The notes under the pieces were generated by a model. The model searched no databases. It had not been told where the DNA came from and worked only from the letters and a program-made list of their open reading frames with translations. 64,000 nucleotides of DNA, from the NCBI GenBank assembly GCA_022432975.1, contig CM039510.1:30120412-30184411 (forward strand), written 5' to 3'. This document shows positions 48,760 to 59,891 of the stretch, one piece after another. Position numbers and translations under genes: made by a program. The first letter of the stretch is position 1; each line of letters starts with the position of its first letter. The stretch is from Begonia masoniana. Lineage: Eukaryota > Streptophyta > Magnoliopsida > Cucurbitales > Begoniaceae.

Positions 48760-51294
48760 TGTAACACCCCTAATTCCGTACCCGTATTTTCGTAATAAAT
48801 TTTTCATTTTTAAACATTAGACTTATACTGAGGCGGAAACCCAATCAGAATTTAAAACGGAATTGAAATCGTAACTTGAAATCATTTAAAACAAAACATT
48901 TAATAACTAAATAATTTAAAACATTTAATAAAAGTAACTTAAAACAATTCAGAAAAGGGAGGGCAGAATCGGGATTTCATCCCGAAAATTGAAGGCAGCG
49001 ATCGATCTCTGCCCGCAGCAGAGATCGATCGCTGGGTTGCTGTTAGGTATCAGCGATCGATCTCTGCTTGCAGCAGAGATCGATCGCTGGTTTGATGTGA
49101 AGCATCATCAGCGATCGATCTCTGCTCTTCAGCAGAGATCGATCGCTGCATTGCTTCACAGCAGTTCAGCGATCCTCCTCCTTTAAAACACTTAGACATT
49201 TCTCCCCTATTTTACAGCATTACAACACTGCTGTTTGCTCTCTGGAATACGATCTCCAGAGAGCAAATCCTCCTTCCATTTTACTCCAACAATTACCATT
49301 ACTCACAACCTAAATCCAATCCAATTTAAATGTATTCTGAACTCGACTCGCGTCGGACTTTACGAAGTCCAACTGCGTGGATGGCTCTAAAAACCGAGCA
49401 TACCAATACCGAATCTAAAGTCAATCGAAACATTTTCAAACATTCGTTAAACAGTTCAAAACAAAGCGTTTTACATACATTTACCAAAACGTTATCTAAT
49501 CCCTATCCAGAATCCAAGCAACCTAAAATGTCTATACATTCATAATTAACATTAGTCCCCCAAAATACGTACACAGACGATCCCCACGGGTCAAAAGCGC
49601 CTCGACTGCTCAGCGCACTCCCACGGCCATCATCCATCAGCTGCTCCAACATCAGGGGGAGGAACATCGTCCTCACCTGGGCCAAGGTATCCTAGGACGT
49701 CACCTACACCATACAGACACCTATGAGATATTGAAATCTCAGTAAGCTACGTAAATGCAGATGCATGCGTGCAGATGTCGTTCAGAAAACATGCATGACA
49801 GATTCAGATTCAGATTACAGATTTACAGATTTACAGATTACGTCGCAGACAGACAGATTGTCACCGAAACCTCTACCCACTAAGTGGAGAGGGCCCATCC
49901 AGCGGTCGGACTACCCTTTCCACCTAGAGAGGGGGGGTACACGCTTGCAACACGCACAGCCGTGCCTGAGCCCCATCTCGCGTGACCAGAAACAGACAGA
50001 TTACGTTTATTCATTTCAGATTTCATTACAGATTTCATTTCAGATTACATTTCAGATGTTCGTTCCTTTTCTTAAAAACTCGTGCAGAAATTCATTTTCA
50101 TGACTTTCGAAAAAACATGATGCATGAACAGATATGAACAGATATAAACGTGCAACAAACAAATGGCATACATATCAACAAAACAATACAACGTAACCTA
50201 TAAACAACTAACCTAACTACCCAACCTAAACAACGTAAAACAAGGAACCCTCAAGGATCCTTGATACGACAACGAGGTATGGTGTAGACCTTTCGGTCAA
50301 GCAAGTCACGAGAACTTACCTCGAGCGCGCAGAACCACAAGCTATGTCCACGAGAGTCGTGTGTCTGAGAAAAATACGACATTCACAGTTAAAACCAATT
50401 TAAACCATAAATGTCCAAATTTCAAAACTTAGCTAAAGAATTCTCCTAAATTCTTCACTTAGCTAATTAAAGCTTTTCGAACATTAATTATAGCTCGATT
50501 ATCCAAATTAACGAGTTTTCCCCTAAAACCCAAAATTTTACCAATTTATAACTTTTTCGCAAATCGACTTTTCTTCGTCCAATAACGTTCAATACGTTCA
50601 ATATATACGTAATTATAGCTAACCTATTAATTACGAAGCCTAAATCGCGTTTTTAACGGAAAACCTAATTTAAACCCTAACCCTAAATCGAACTAAAACT
50701 CGAAACAAACGCTCAGAGATTGAAGCTACATACCGAGAGTAGCGAGAGAGGAAGAAATGACGAAGATCGGAGGAAAAACGGAGGAGAACGGAGGTCGGAA
50801 TCGACAGAAATCGCCGGCGGCCGTGAGGGAGCTCGCTCACTGTTCGTGCGTTCCAGAGAAGAGAAGGAGAGAATGAGTGAAAAAGAATGGTTTGTGATAT
50901 TTTATAAATTGATTTTGCAAATTACCATTTTGCCCTTCTTTGATTTTCTTCTTTCGTTTCGTTAATTGGCTAACCGTTCGAATTCTCCAAATTTCCAAAT
51001 TTCGCCAATAACTCCTATTTATCGCTTGGGATTTATTAAAACTGTCCGTTCGTAATTCGGGCCTCGTTTACTATTTTTACTAAAACGCCGTCTACTATAC
51101 GATAGCGTATTTACTCGGAATATAGCGATGTTGTTCCAAAAATTCCCGAAATTTCCTTAAAATTCTAATAAATCATTAGGGTCATAATGATGCTTTCTTT
51201 TCGTGAAACGGACCTGATTTGACATATTTACAAAAATGTCATCCAATAATATAATAATAATAAAGTAATTAAGTCCGTACAACCGGGTATTACA
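48760..51294 (-). repeat. Solo Tekay-family LTR (2535 bp) inside the Sirevirus LTR
   Basis: It starts TGTAACACCCCTAATTCC and ends ACCGGGTATTACA on the plus strand, flanked by CCTGG on both sides (48755-48759 and 51295-51299). It is homologous to 13175-15688 in the same orientation. It contains three near-identical hairpins at 48996-49148 and a CAGATT-rich low-complexity stretch at 49795-50065. Confidence 0.93.
48996..49148. repeat. Three perfect 17-bp-stem hairpins in the solo LTR
   Basis: CAGCGATCGATCTCTGC is followed after 5 or 6 bases by its exact complement, three times: 48996-49034, 49051-49089 and 49109-49148. Arms are identical between hairpins while loops and spacers differ. Confidence 0.92.
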
Positions 51295-51810
51295 CCTGGA
51301 ACACCAGATCAAAGTTTTCAGATGCAATACACAACACACTCAGTAGAATGATGAAATCCACAGATTAAGTCGAGTGTGTAAAACAATCACTAACTCAAAC
51401 GCAGAAGCGATGAGAGTGAAAGAAAACTGACGGCACAAGAAACAAATAAAGCTTTTCCCACGAAAATCAAAACTCCGTCATCAATCAGTTTTCACAAAAA
51501 ACAAAAACCTTAAATAGTCTTAGTAACTTCCATCTCTTCAATTCGTTTAGTTACCAAATCGGATTTAACGCCGCATGGAATAAGGAAACACAATATTAAC
51601 AAATTCGGCTGTGTGACACCACGTGTGACGCTTTAGGAAAATTTCTATAACTACTCAGATATTCGCCCAAAAATTCAGGAAAGCATCCCATTAATCATGG
51701 GAACTCAGAGCCCAGCAAATCATGCCAAATCTACAGCAAATCGGCTTTCTAAACAAAACTTTTCCAAAAAACAAGTGCATATACCTTTTTCAATAACTTT
51801 CCAAATAATC

Positions 51811-54229
51811 AACCTAGCAGCTACTTACAGTCGGTTGTCAAAGTTCAGATTCGAATCGGTAATACTATTATCAAACTAAGATTAACAATGTTCCTATTAT
51901 TACTCTGTCAATACAGAATCGGGACTTCGGGTTTCTAGCTGAAAACAGGACTCTAAATAACTACTCAACAACTACATTGTCTGAACCTTACCTCGAACGT
52001 GGGTTTTCGGAGTGAATACTGGAGAAATCGTTCGTTGGTGAAGAAGTCGCCGGCTGAGAGAGAGCTCTGGAGAGTGAAGAAATCGTGGAAGGGAGTGTGT
52101 CGGCTACAGTGGCTTGAGTGAAATTTAAAACTTTTCCTTCTTCTTTATATACTGATCTCAACTTCCAATATTACAATATTGCCACTCAACCTAGTTTAAA
52201 ACCCACATGTAAATAATTAAACTTGTCATAAAATTCTAAACCGCGAAGATTAAATATTCATGACCGTTAATATAGTTAGGAAAATTACCTAGTCGTATCT
52301 CGGGTGTTACAGGGAAGATCGTGAGTACACGTGTACCGCCCTGCGGGGACCCACGTGGCAGCAGCCCATCGGTGGGAACTGCACGACTTGCCTGGCCTCG
52401 GATTCGGGGGTGAGCCCTGGTCCGGGGGGAGGTCGTTACAAGTGATTATGAAAGTATTTATTATGTAGATAGGCTTCTTTATGTGGCATGTCTGTGTGCT
52501 CCGCTGAAGTGGAAATGATGAAAGCATTCATAATTATCAGAATTGCTGAGTATGATGATTGATGTATTGGTTGAGTTTCATGTGAGTGGTGAAATTTTTG
52601 TGTGCAGGACACAGTTGTTGGATTTCTACTGGCTGGAGTAGGTAATGTTGACTTGAGGAGAAAGACAAATTACCTTATTGTGGACTCAAGTATGTTTTAT
52701 TCTATCTTATATTATAAACACTTGTCTTTATCAACCTCTATTATGAGAGCCACTCAGCCACATAGGTTCTCGACTTCATTGAAATATTTTAGCAATACAT
52801 GAAAGTAGTTGTTGCAAGTGCAAGTACTAATTCTGTTTCTTCCCTCTCTTCTTATTTTTTTTTCTTGCCCTAAAATGAGAATAAGAGGAAGATAACTGGT
52901 CGCTTTGAAATCGCTACAGTACATATTTATCAGTAATAATTGTTTTCTATCCTGGGTTTTGCTCGTGTCACCATTTATTCCCATTTTATTGATTTGCTTG
53001 TTGAATAATTTCCTATGACAGAAACAACTGTTAAACAAATTGAAGATGCCTTCAAGGAGTTCACAACAAGGGAGGATATTGCTGTAGTGCTTGTCTGCCA
53101 ATACGTAAGTCATTTCCTGAAGAAAAGAAACTATTATGCAATGTTTGCCATCTCCTTCCAATTTAGGGGTGGATGGCTGATAGATTTGAAAAATTATTTA
53201 GGAAGAATACTTCTTTATCGAAGAATCACAAAAATTAAGTACAATTAATCTCTAGAATTTTGATAATATAGGCTTCCTTTCTATTACTTTTCTCACCAAA
53301 TCCGTATTTCTCTCAATCATAACTGTTTCTCTAAATTACTCTACTAACATATTAATCTAATTTAGGAAAGAGTTTATCAATGGCTAATTCTAACTATAAT
53401 ACTCTATTTCTTCTGTTACCTCGATGTTTTTTTTTTTCATCTGCTTCCTGGTCCTTTTAGTGCAATTGAGTTAATGATAATTGTACAATGATAAAACCTG
53501 AGATCATGAATTGCCCTACTACTGTCTGAATGTTCTTTCTCGTTTAGTTGGATATGGGTTCAGTAACTTGCAAATGTCGATTTAACTTGAGCTGTTCTGA
53601 ACTTGGTCATCTTGTCGAACTTGGTCATGTTGTCCAAAGAAAAAGGGTATAACTTTTACATTGTCATACCTTGTGTTCGTGAGTTTCAGGTTGCAAACAT
53701 GATGAGGTTTTTGGTGGACAGCTACAACAAGTCAATTCCAATAATTCTGGAGATTCCTTCTAAAAATCATCCTTATGATCCCACTCAAGACTCCATCCTA
53801 TCACGAGTGAAGAATCACTTTTCTGCCGAGTCGGTCGCATCCGGTAGGCGCTGATTATGTATGTTTCTGTGTCGTGTTTGTCAAGGATGGTTCTTTCTTT
53901 TTTCTGAATATCAGCTAACGTGAATGAATTATCTACATTAGAAGAAGATGACTCAATTATCAAAATGCCACAACTGAGTGGTTGAAAATTTGCATATGCA
54001 GTTGATCAAACGTAAATATTTAGCTTTTTTATCATAATTATTTAGTTTTTCATTGCTGATATTGGTAGTATATATTTAATGCATTGATTAATCTCTTATT
54101 TTACCCTGAAAACGGTATTTCTTGAAAGTTCCTCTTTTTAAATGCTCGATGACATGACAAAATATGATTGATGGAATTTAATAATAAATTATAAATAATT
54201 AATTTATTATATTAATTGTATTAATCATG
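51811..54229 (+). repeat. Segmental duplication of 59391-61807
   Basis: Near-identical over 2.4 kb at an offset of about 7580 bp. It includes the outer end of a Tekay LTR (to 52311), the GGGAA target copy, the right arm of the foldback element (52312-52440), AGTGA, and VHA-F intron 1 to exon 4 plus 3' flank. It is joined on the left to a Sirevirus LTR with a 2-base (TC) overlap and on the right to block B VHA-F upstream sequence. Confidence 0.92.
52608..53854 (+). pseudogene. VHA-F: V-ATPase subunit F, exons 2 to 4 without exon 1 (copy C)
   Basis: Exons 52608-52689, 53022-53104 and 53690-53854 retain phase and splice sites. They encode DTVVGFLLAGVGNVDLRRKT, KTTVKQIEDAFKEFTTRED with VLVCQY, and VANMMRFLVDSYNKSIPII, ending VASGRR and TGA. 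Changes from the intact gene include Ile-Ser to Val-Cys in exon 3 and Pro to Ser and Ala to Ile in exon 4. Upstream of exon 2 is foldback and LTR sequence instead of exon 1 and a promoter, so no VHA-F start exists. It could only be expressed as a chimera. Confidence 0.92.
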
Positions 54230-55295
54230 AGATTGATTTCACTAATTTTTGAAAATTAGTTACATACGAATTTTTTGTCATTTGTAAGTTGTACAAAAAT
54301 TTAAGAGAATTAATTAAAATTTTAAGTTGATGTTTGCGTGTTTCACGTGAATTAAATTTACAAGATAAGAAGGTCGAAATTTATCAAAAGAAATTATTTA
54401 ATAAGAATTGAAATCAAGGAACCCAACTTTAAATGATTTTATTTAAATTAAATTAAATTAAATTTTAAAACAATAAGGTTTTCTTTGAAAACCTTATTGT
54501 TTTCATTCTGTTGGCAGAACACCTAAGAGACAGAGAGAGCCGACCGCGAGGGAGAAAAATTGCCGACGCCGGAACGACCACCGATTGGCCCAATCTTGGT
54601 GTCAAAACGTTCGTCTCGAAGCGTAAATCAACGTTGGCGAAGGGCGTTTTTGAAGGTAAGCCCTCTTTCTCCCCCTCTCAAATCTCGTTTCTCAGTTGAT
54701 CGCTGCATTTGTTCTCTCTCCCGTCTCAATCTTTCTTCCAAATCAACGGAGCACTTGATTATAGCTTTCCCATAGTTGCAGTCAAGATTCGTTATCTTTG
54801 TCTTCCCAATCGACGATCAGGTATTGCGTCTCCGCCATTTTTATCTGTTTGGTTTCATAACGAGATCTCCCTGCATATATGAAAAAGATCTCTCCGACAA
54901 TTCCTTCGTCTCACTACTGAAAATTTTGTTCTATTTCTAGATTTTTCAATTTTTTTCGTGGCTTTTGTCGTAATATATTCTGATCTAACTTCAGATAGAA
55001 TAAAATCAACCACATTTTGTAGAATTCACCGTTGAAAACCAACTTGCAAGAGGGAGAGTGTTTATTGATCTACATCCTGAGGTTTGCCCAAAGAAAGTCT
55101 CTCTCGAATCTATTGCCAATTATCCTTGCAAATTGGTTTGCAAGAGAAAGCTATCCAAGTGGAGTTTCACTCACCCTGATTTAATTAAGCTACTTTGGAC
55201 AATTTGACTGTTACAAGAAGAAACTAATGGTTTGGAGCTACTAGCTGTTGTTTGCAATTGCAACCGTCACTTTAGTCCCAGGGTGCTAGTAGATT
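54230..55295 (+). promoter_or_regulatory. Upstream region and probable 5' UTR of the block B VHA-F
   Basis: It is homologous first to 34560-34995, then from about 54676 to 36240 onward. It keeps the GAAG before GTAAGCC signal (54653-54659) and the CGATCAG before GTATTG signal near 54820. It lacks the 1.24 kb with the POX exon. A Cassandra solo LTR follows inside the leader intron. Confidence 0.6.
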
Positions 55296-55699
55296 TGTGA
55301 TGACCCGGATGTGTACGTATGAGTACGACTGCGGGGCAAACCTCGGGTTACGGGAAAAACCTCGGGACCTAAGCCGAGTGTAGGCGAATCCCGGACTCGA
55401 GTATAGGCGAATCCCCGCTCGTAAAGAGGGGGTCGTCACAATATCACATCGCTTGGGGAAGTATGTGGAAATGAAACATATGTAAGAGATTCCTACCAAG
55501 ATAGTAAGACGCGTTTTGAAGCACAATTGACAACGGATCCCATAAGAACTCCGAAGTTAAAAGTGCTTCGGCGAGAGCAATTCCAGGTTGGGTGACCTTC
55601 TGGGAAGTTCTCGCCAAACAAAGCCGTGAAAGGATGATATTGGACTACGGCCCAATCCCCAGAGCGGACAATATCTTACTGGAAAATAAGGTCGTTACA
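55296..55699 (+). repeat. Cassandra solo LTR in the VHA-F leader intron, with 5S rRNA-derived block
   Basis: TGTGATGACCCGGATG ... AAGGTCGTTACA, 404 bp, flanked by AGATT (55291-55295 and 55700-55704). It has GGGGAAGTATGTGGAAATG and, at about 55535-55612, CGGATCCCATAAGAACTCCG through GGTTGGGTGACC and CTGGGAAGTTC. This matches the internal control region of plant 5S rRNA genes with a few changes. The block A intron has no insertion here. Confidence 0.92.
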
Positions 55700-56615
55700 A
55701 GATTGACCTGTTTTAGTAGAGTAGATTGGACAAGGGTCTTTATTTAATTAACGATTAACAGTTATTATTATTGTTGTTATTTTATTGTAGATGGCCAACA
55801 AAGCTCCAATCTCCACTACCAACTCTGCACTTATTGCCATGATAGCTGATGAAGTAAGTTTAACTTTCCGCTGCATAACTCATAAAATGTTCATATTTAA
55901 TTTTTTTTCAATCGCCTTCCAATATGCATTTTTCAATGAACATAAGTTTAAGGCAAGACTTCTTTTTTTTTTTTTGTGTGTGGATAAGCCTAAAAGAGTG
56001 GTTGAATTTAAAGGATTTTGATACAAGCTAATCACATTTTGGTTGTTTAAAGAGTAAAGCTTAATTTTACTCCTAATTTTCTAATTCTAATGCTCATAAT
56101 GCGTAGCCTGTGAAGCACATCTCTGTGTTTGGTGCACTATCACCAGCCTATCACACATGATGAATCTTTTCTTTCAAGTGAAAAATTACATGTGATGAAA
56201 TCGTGGATAGAAAAATTACAATGACACTTTTTTCAATATAATATTTCCGAAAAAGATTTTTTCAACCAAATGTCCAAGACATAATCCAACAAGTGAGGTT
56301 AAAAAGTCACACACAATAGTTAAATTTATATCAATGCATATGATATTAAACGTGAGATATTATATATAACAATACCAGTGATGTAACGACCTCCCCCCGG
56401 ACCAGGGCTCACCCCCGAATCCGAGGCCAGACAAGTCGTGCAGTTCCCACCGATGGGCTGCTGCCACGTGGGCCCGCAGGGCGGTACACGTGTACTCACG
56501 ATCTTCCCTCCCCCTGAAGAGGGTTTTTGCCTTCTCCCCCCACTCGAACCCAGTACCTCAGGGACAAGTCTCTGGGCTACAAGTGAGGAGTACCACTTGA
56601 GCTAGTAGCACAGCG

Positions 56616-56704
56616 GCGCCGGATCCCATCAGAACTCCGAAGTTAAGCGTGCTTCGGCGAGAGTAGTACCAAGTTGGGTGACCAACTGGGAAGTCCTCGT
56701 GTTT
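56616..56704 (+). ncRNA. 5S rRNA-derived segment at the apex of the foldback element
   Basis: GGCGCCGGATCCCATCAGAA, then AGTTAAGCGTGCTTCGGCGA, GAGTAGTACC and GGGTGACCAACTGGGAAGTC follow the order of plant 5S rRNA from about position 27 to 115. The A-box, intermediate element and C-box regions are recognisable. The first 25 or so bases of 5S and its terminal stem are missing, so it is not a functional rRNA gene. Pol III transcription is possible but unproven. Confidence 0.82.
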
Positions 56705-56794
56705 AGGACTCCTCACTTGTAGCCCAGGGACTTGTCCCTGAGGTACTGGGTTCGAGTGGGGGGGAAGGCAAAAACCCTCTTCAGGGGGAGGGAA

Positions 56795-59700
56795 TGTAAC
56801 GACCCCGATGGGATCGCCACGTAAACATGACAATCGTGATCATTTACTTCTTAATTTCTACACCCTGTTCATTATTAGTATTTCTCTCTTCTTTTTTTTT
56901 AAAACTTAGAACTTGAACTTGACTCCTTCATGTTTCTAATAACTCATTCATCGACAGGATCAGTCGATTAAGCTCGATCGTCAGTTCCAAAATATAATCG
57001 GATAGGGAAGAAATGCCCTCAAATCACTTAACATGATTCTACTCGAGTTTGCATGGATTTGCATGCATCGGCTGGCAGGGTGTGCCCCATCCGATTTGTC
57101 ACGTGTACTCTACGTGACTCACTTATCGTCGCCTAATAGAAGATATCTTCTGGTGGGCACGTGGGTTTCACATGTTCAATTATACATCGCCCAGTAGTGG
57201 ACATCCACCGGTGAACACGAGTCAAACACGTGACTCTTTAAAATCTCACTAGATAAGAAACATCATCCGGTGAGCACGTGCATCGCACATGACTTATTAA
57301 AATCACACTCGGCCACTAAACGACAAACATCGTCTACATCATCCGGTGAATAATTATACTTCCTCCACCGGTCACTAGATGACAAAATTAACATTTTTCA
57401 TCTTCCGGCGAAGAGATACTCTACATCATCCGGTCACTAGACGACAAACCATACTTTCATCATCCGGCAACTAAACACACTTCAACTCTCACATCACCCG
57501 AGCACTAACGACAAAATAACACTCACATCGCCCGAGTATTGTAAATACCCGCAAATACCCCATCATCCGGGAACTATACGACAACGACTTAACCCTTATC
57601 ATCCGGCGAGCAAAACACTCGACATCACCGGATGACTAAAACACTCGACATCATCCGATAGACATAATCTTCACAGACTCAAATTCAATGACTTAACATT
57701 CATACGTATAGAAAATCAGGGACTCGTTCAGAATACACGTAGCGGAAGACTTAGCAAAACAGACCGTTCGTAACCCTTAAAATTAATTCCAGACTCAGAA
57801 GTTAACTCAGACAATACTAACACTATCCTACATAATTCCAGTTCTTGTATTCTTACTGACATAAGGAAGAAATAACCAGGGTCATAATCGCCTCTCCAGT
57901 CCCGCACTGTCACATTGAGCATCCTCCAGCAACCTAAAATATCCTCTTGAAATTAGTATCTTCACCTGTAGTTCTCTTCGCCTACAACATAAGGTTTAAC
58001 TATAAGCCTAATGCTTAGTAGGAATGCAGGCTGACAGCATACATGAGGTGTACAATGAAAGAAACATAAGTTCGTAAATCTTTCTTCATTCATGCTCATT
58101 ATCATCATTTACATAGCATGTATTAAGGGAGGGAAACGAGGGAGAAAGACAGGGCAATGATCATTGCCAATCGGGCAATCATAGTAACGACTGCTCGGCC
58201 TCCACCAGTGGGAGAAATCAACTCGGCCTCCACCAGTGGGAGAATTCGCGAGCCATACTTATCATCAACTCGGCCTCCACCAGTGGGAGAATTCGCGAGC
58301 CATACTTATCATCAACTCGGCCTCCACCAGTGGGAGAATTCGCGAGCCATACTTATCATCAACTCGGCCTCCACCAGTGGAAGAATTCGCGAGCCATACT
58401 TATCATCAACTCGGCCTCCACCAGTGGGAGAATTCGCGAGCCATACTTATCATCAACTCGGCCTCCACCAGTGGAAGAATTCGCGAGCCATACTTATCAT
58501 CCACTCGGCCTCCACCAGTGGAAGAATTCGCGAGCCATACTTATCATCAACTCGGCCTCCACCAGTGGAAGAATTCGCGAGCCATACTTATCATCAACTC
58601 GGCCTCCACCAGTGGAAGAATTCGCGAGCCATACTTATCATCAACTCGGCCTCCACCAGTGGGAGAATTCGCGAGCCATACTTATCATCAACTCGGCCTC
58701 CACCAGTGGAAGAATTCGCGAGCCATACTTATCATCATCTCGGCCTCCACCAGTGGAAGAATTCGCGAGCCATACTTATCATCAACTCGGCCTCCACCAG
58801 TGGAAGAATTCGCGAGCCATACTTATCATCAACTCGGCCTCCACCAGTGGGAGAATTCGCGAGCCATACTTAAGCCTTGTGAACATATCATAGTCATTTC
58901 CCCCGTTCCGCGCTTAATCATGCTTACATTTGTTTTTCTTTTCATGTTCTTAACTTAATCATAAACGAGCACATAATGCATGGACACGAATTTTCACAGA
59001 GGAATGTCATACAGTATGAACGAGTAAAAACACCATGTAACTTAACATCTTCCTACCCAATTACTTCATATCATGGCAAACTACTAGTCATAATCATCAT
59101 ATAAACATTTCAACAATTTTTCCTAGTATCCTTGTGGTGTAGGGCCCTAGTGGCCAGAAATCCTAATACATCCACTTACCTGGATTCCTTAGCTGAGCAG
59201 CACCTTCACTTGAGCTTTCCTCGCCTATGACATTTCATATTCGTAGTTAGAATAAAATCCTAAATAACTTAAAACTCAAAACTAGTAAGGTCCTAACTAA
59301 ATGTCATCCTAAAATCTTTATTTCTTAGTCCTTTCCGCCAAGCACCTTGTGTGCGCGGTTTAAGCTCCGAAACTCTGGACATTCAGATTCAACCTAGCAG
59401 CTACTTACAGTCGGTTGTCAAAGTTCAGATTCGAATCGGTAATACTATTATCAAACTAAGATTAACAATGTTCCTATTATTACTCTGTCAATACAGAATC
59501 GGGACTTCGGGTTTCTAGCTGAAAACAGGACTCTAAATAACTACTCAACAACTACATTGTCTGAACCTTACCTCGAACGTGGGTTTTCGGAGTGAATACT
59601 GGAGAAATCGTTCGTTGGTGAAGAAGTCGCCGGCTGAGAGAGAGCTCTGGAGAGTGAAGAAATCGTGGAAGGGAGTGTGTCGGCTACAGTGGCTTGAGTG

Positions 59701-59891
59701 AAATTTAAAACTTTTCCTTCTTCTTTATATACTGATCTCAACTTCCAATATTACAATATTGCCACTCAACCTAGTTTAAAACCCACATGTAAATAATTAA
59801 ACTTGTCATAAAATTCTAAACCGCGAAGATTAAATATTCATGACCGTTAATATAGTTAGGAAAATTACCTAGTCGTATCTCGGGTGTTACA
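56795..59891 (-). repeat. Solo Tekay-family LTR (3097 bp) inside the foldback element
   Basis: Plus-strand ends TGTAACGACCCCGATGGG and CTCGGGTGTTACA, target duplication GGGAA (56790-56794 and 59892-59896). On the minus strand it parallels 1579-4067: TGTAACACCCGAGA start, leader block, AATCCAGGTAAGTGG (near 59175), the 47-bp minisatellite, and degenerate ATCATCCGG units at 57300-57660 in place of the TGACGTCA array. Confidence 0.92.
58222..58871 (+). repeat. Expanded 47-bp minisatellite, about 14 units
   Basis: The unit contains CTCGGCCTCCACCAGTGGG and AGAATTCGCGAGCCATACTT. About fourteen full copies and one partial copy upstream (58192-58220) are present, mostly differing at one G/A position. 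Sister LTRs have three. Because 47 is not a multiple of three and the unit lacks stops in every phase, all three plus frames are open for about 190-240 codons; these are not genes. Confidence 0.95.

Larger units (their letters stand above)
40894..51810 (-). mobile_element. Sirevirus-lineage Ty1/copia retrotransposon, interrupted and truncated
   Basis: Minus orientation: 5' LTR (51810 to 48272, split by a solo Tekay LTR and missing its outer end), PBS, gag-pol, a further 3' reading frame, repeated polypurine tracts and 3' LTR (42108 to 40894). Several AGGGGGAG tracts before the 3' LTR with GCCAAAGGGGGAGATTGT at the border are characteristic of Sireviruses. At least four in-frame stops and one frameshift make it non-autonomous. 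The 5' LTR stops at 51810, where a copied VHA-F segment begins. Confidence 0.9.
48272..51810 (-). repeat. 5' LTR of the Sirevirus, split by a solo LTR and truncated
   Basis: 48272-48759 and 51300-51810 together match 40894 to about 41905 of the other LTR. The remaining outer 200 bp or so are missing, and sequence identical to 59391 onward follows. It has GGTGTCACA at 48295 and its complement at 48316 and 51612. Confidence 0.9.

Noticed and set aside
56616..56704. Functional 5S rRNA gene
   Set aside because: Only an internal segment of about 89 bp is present, it lacks the 5' part and terminal stem, and it lies inside a transposable element.
58157..58958. Three overlapping open frames of 187-240 codons suggesting a repeat protein
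   Set aside because: They are the three phases of a 47-bp minisatellite inside a solo LTR; the encoded peptides are rotations of the same DNA and no start context or homology supports expression.
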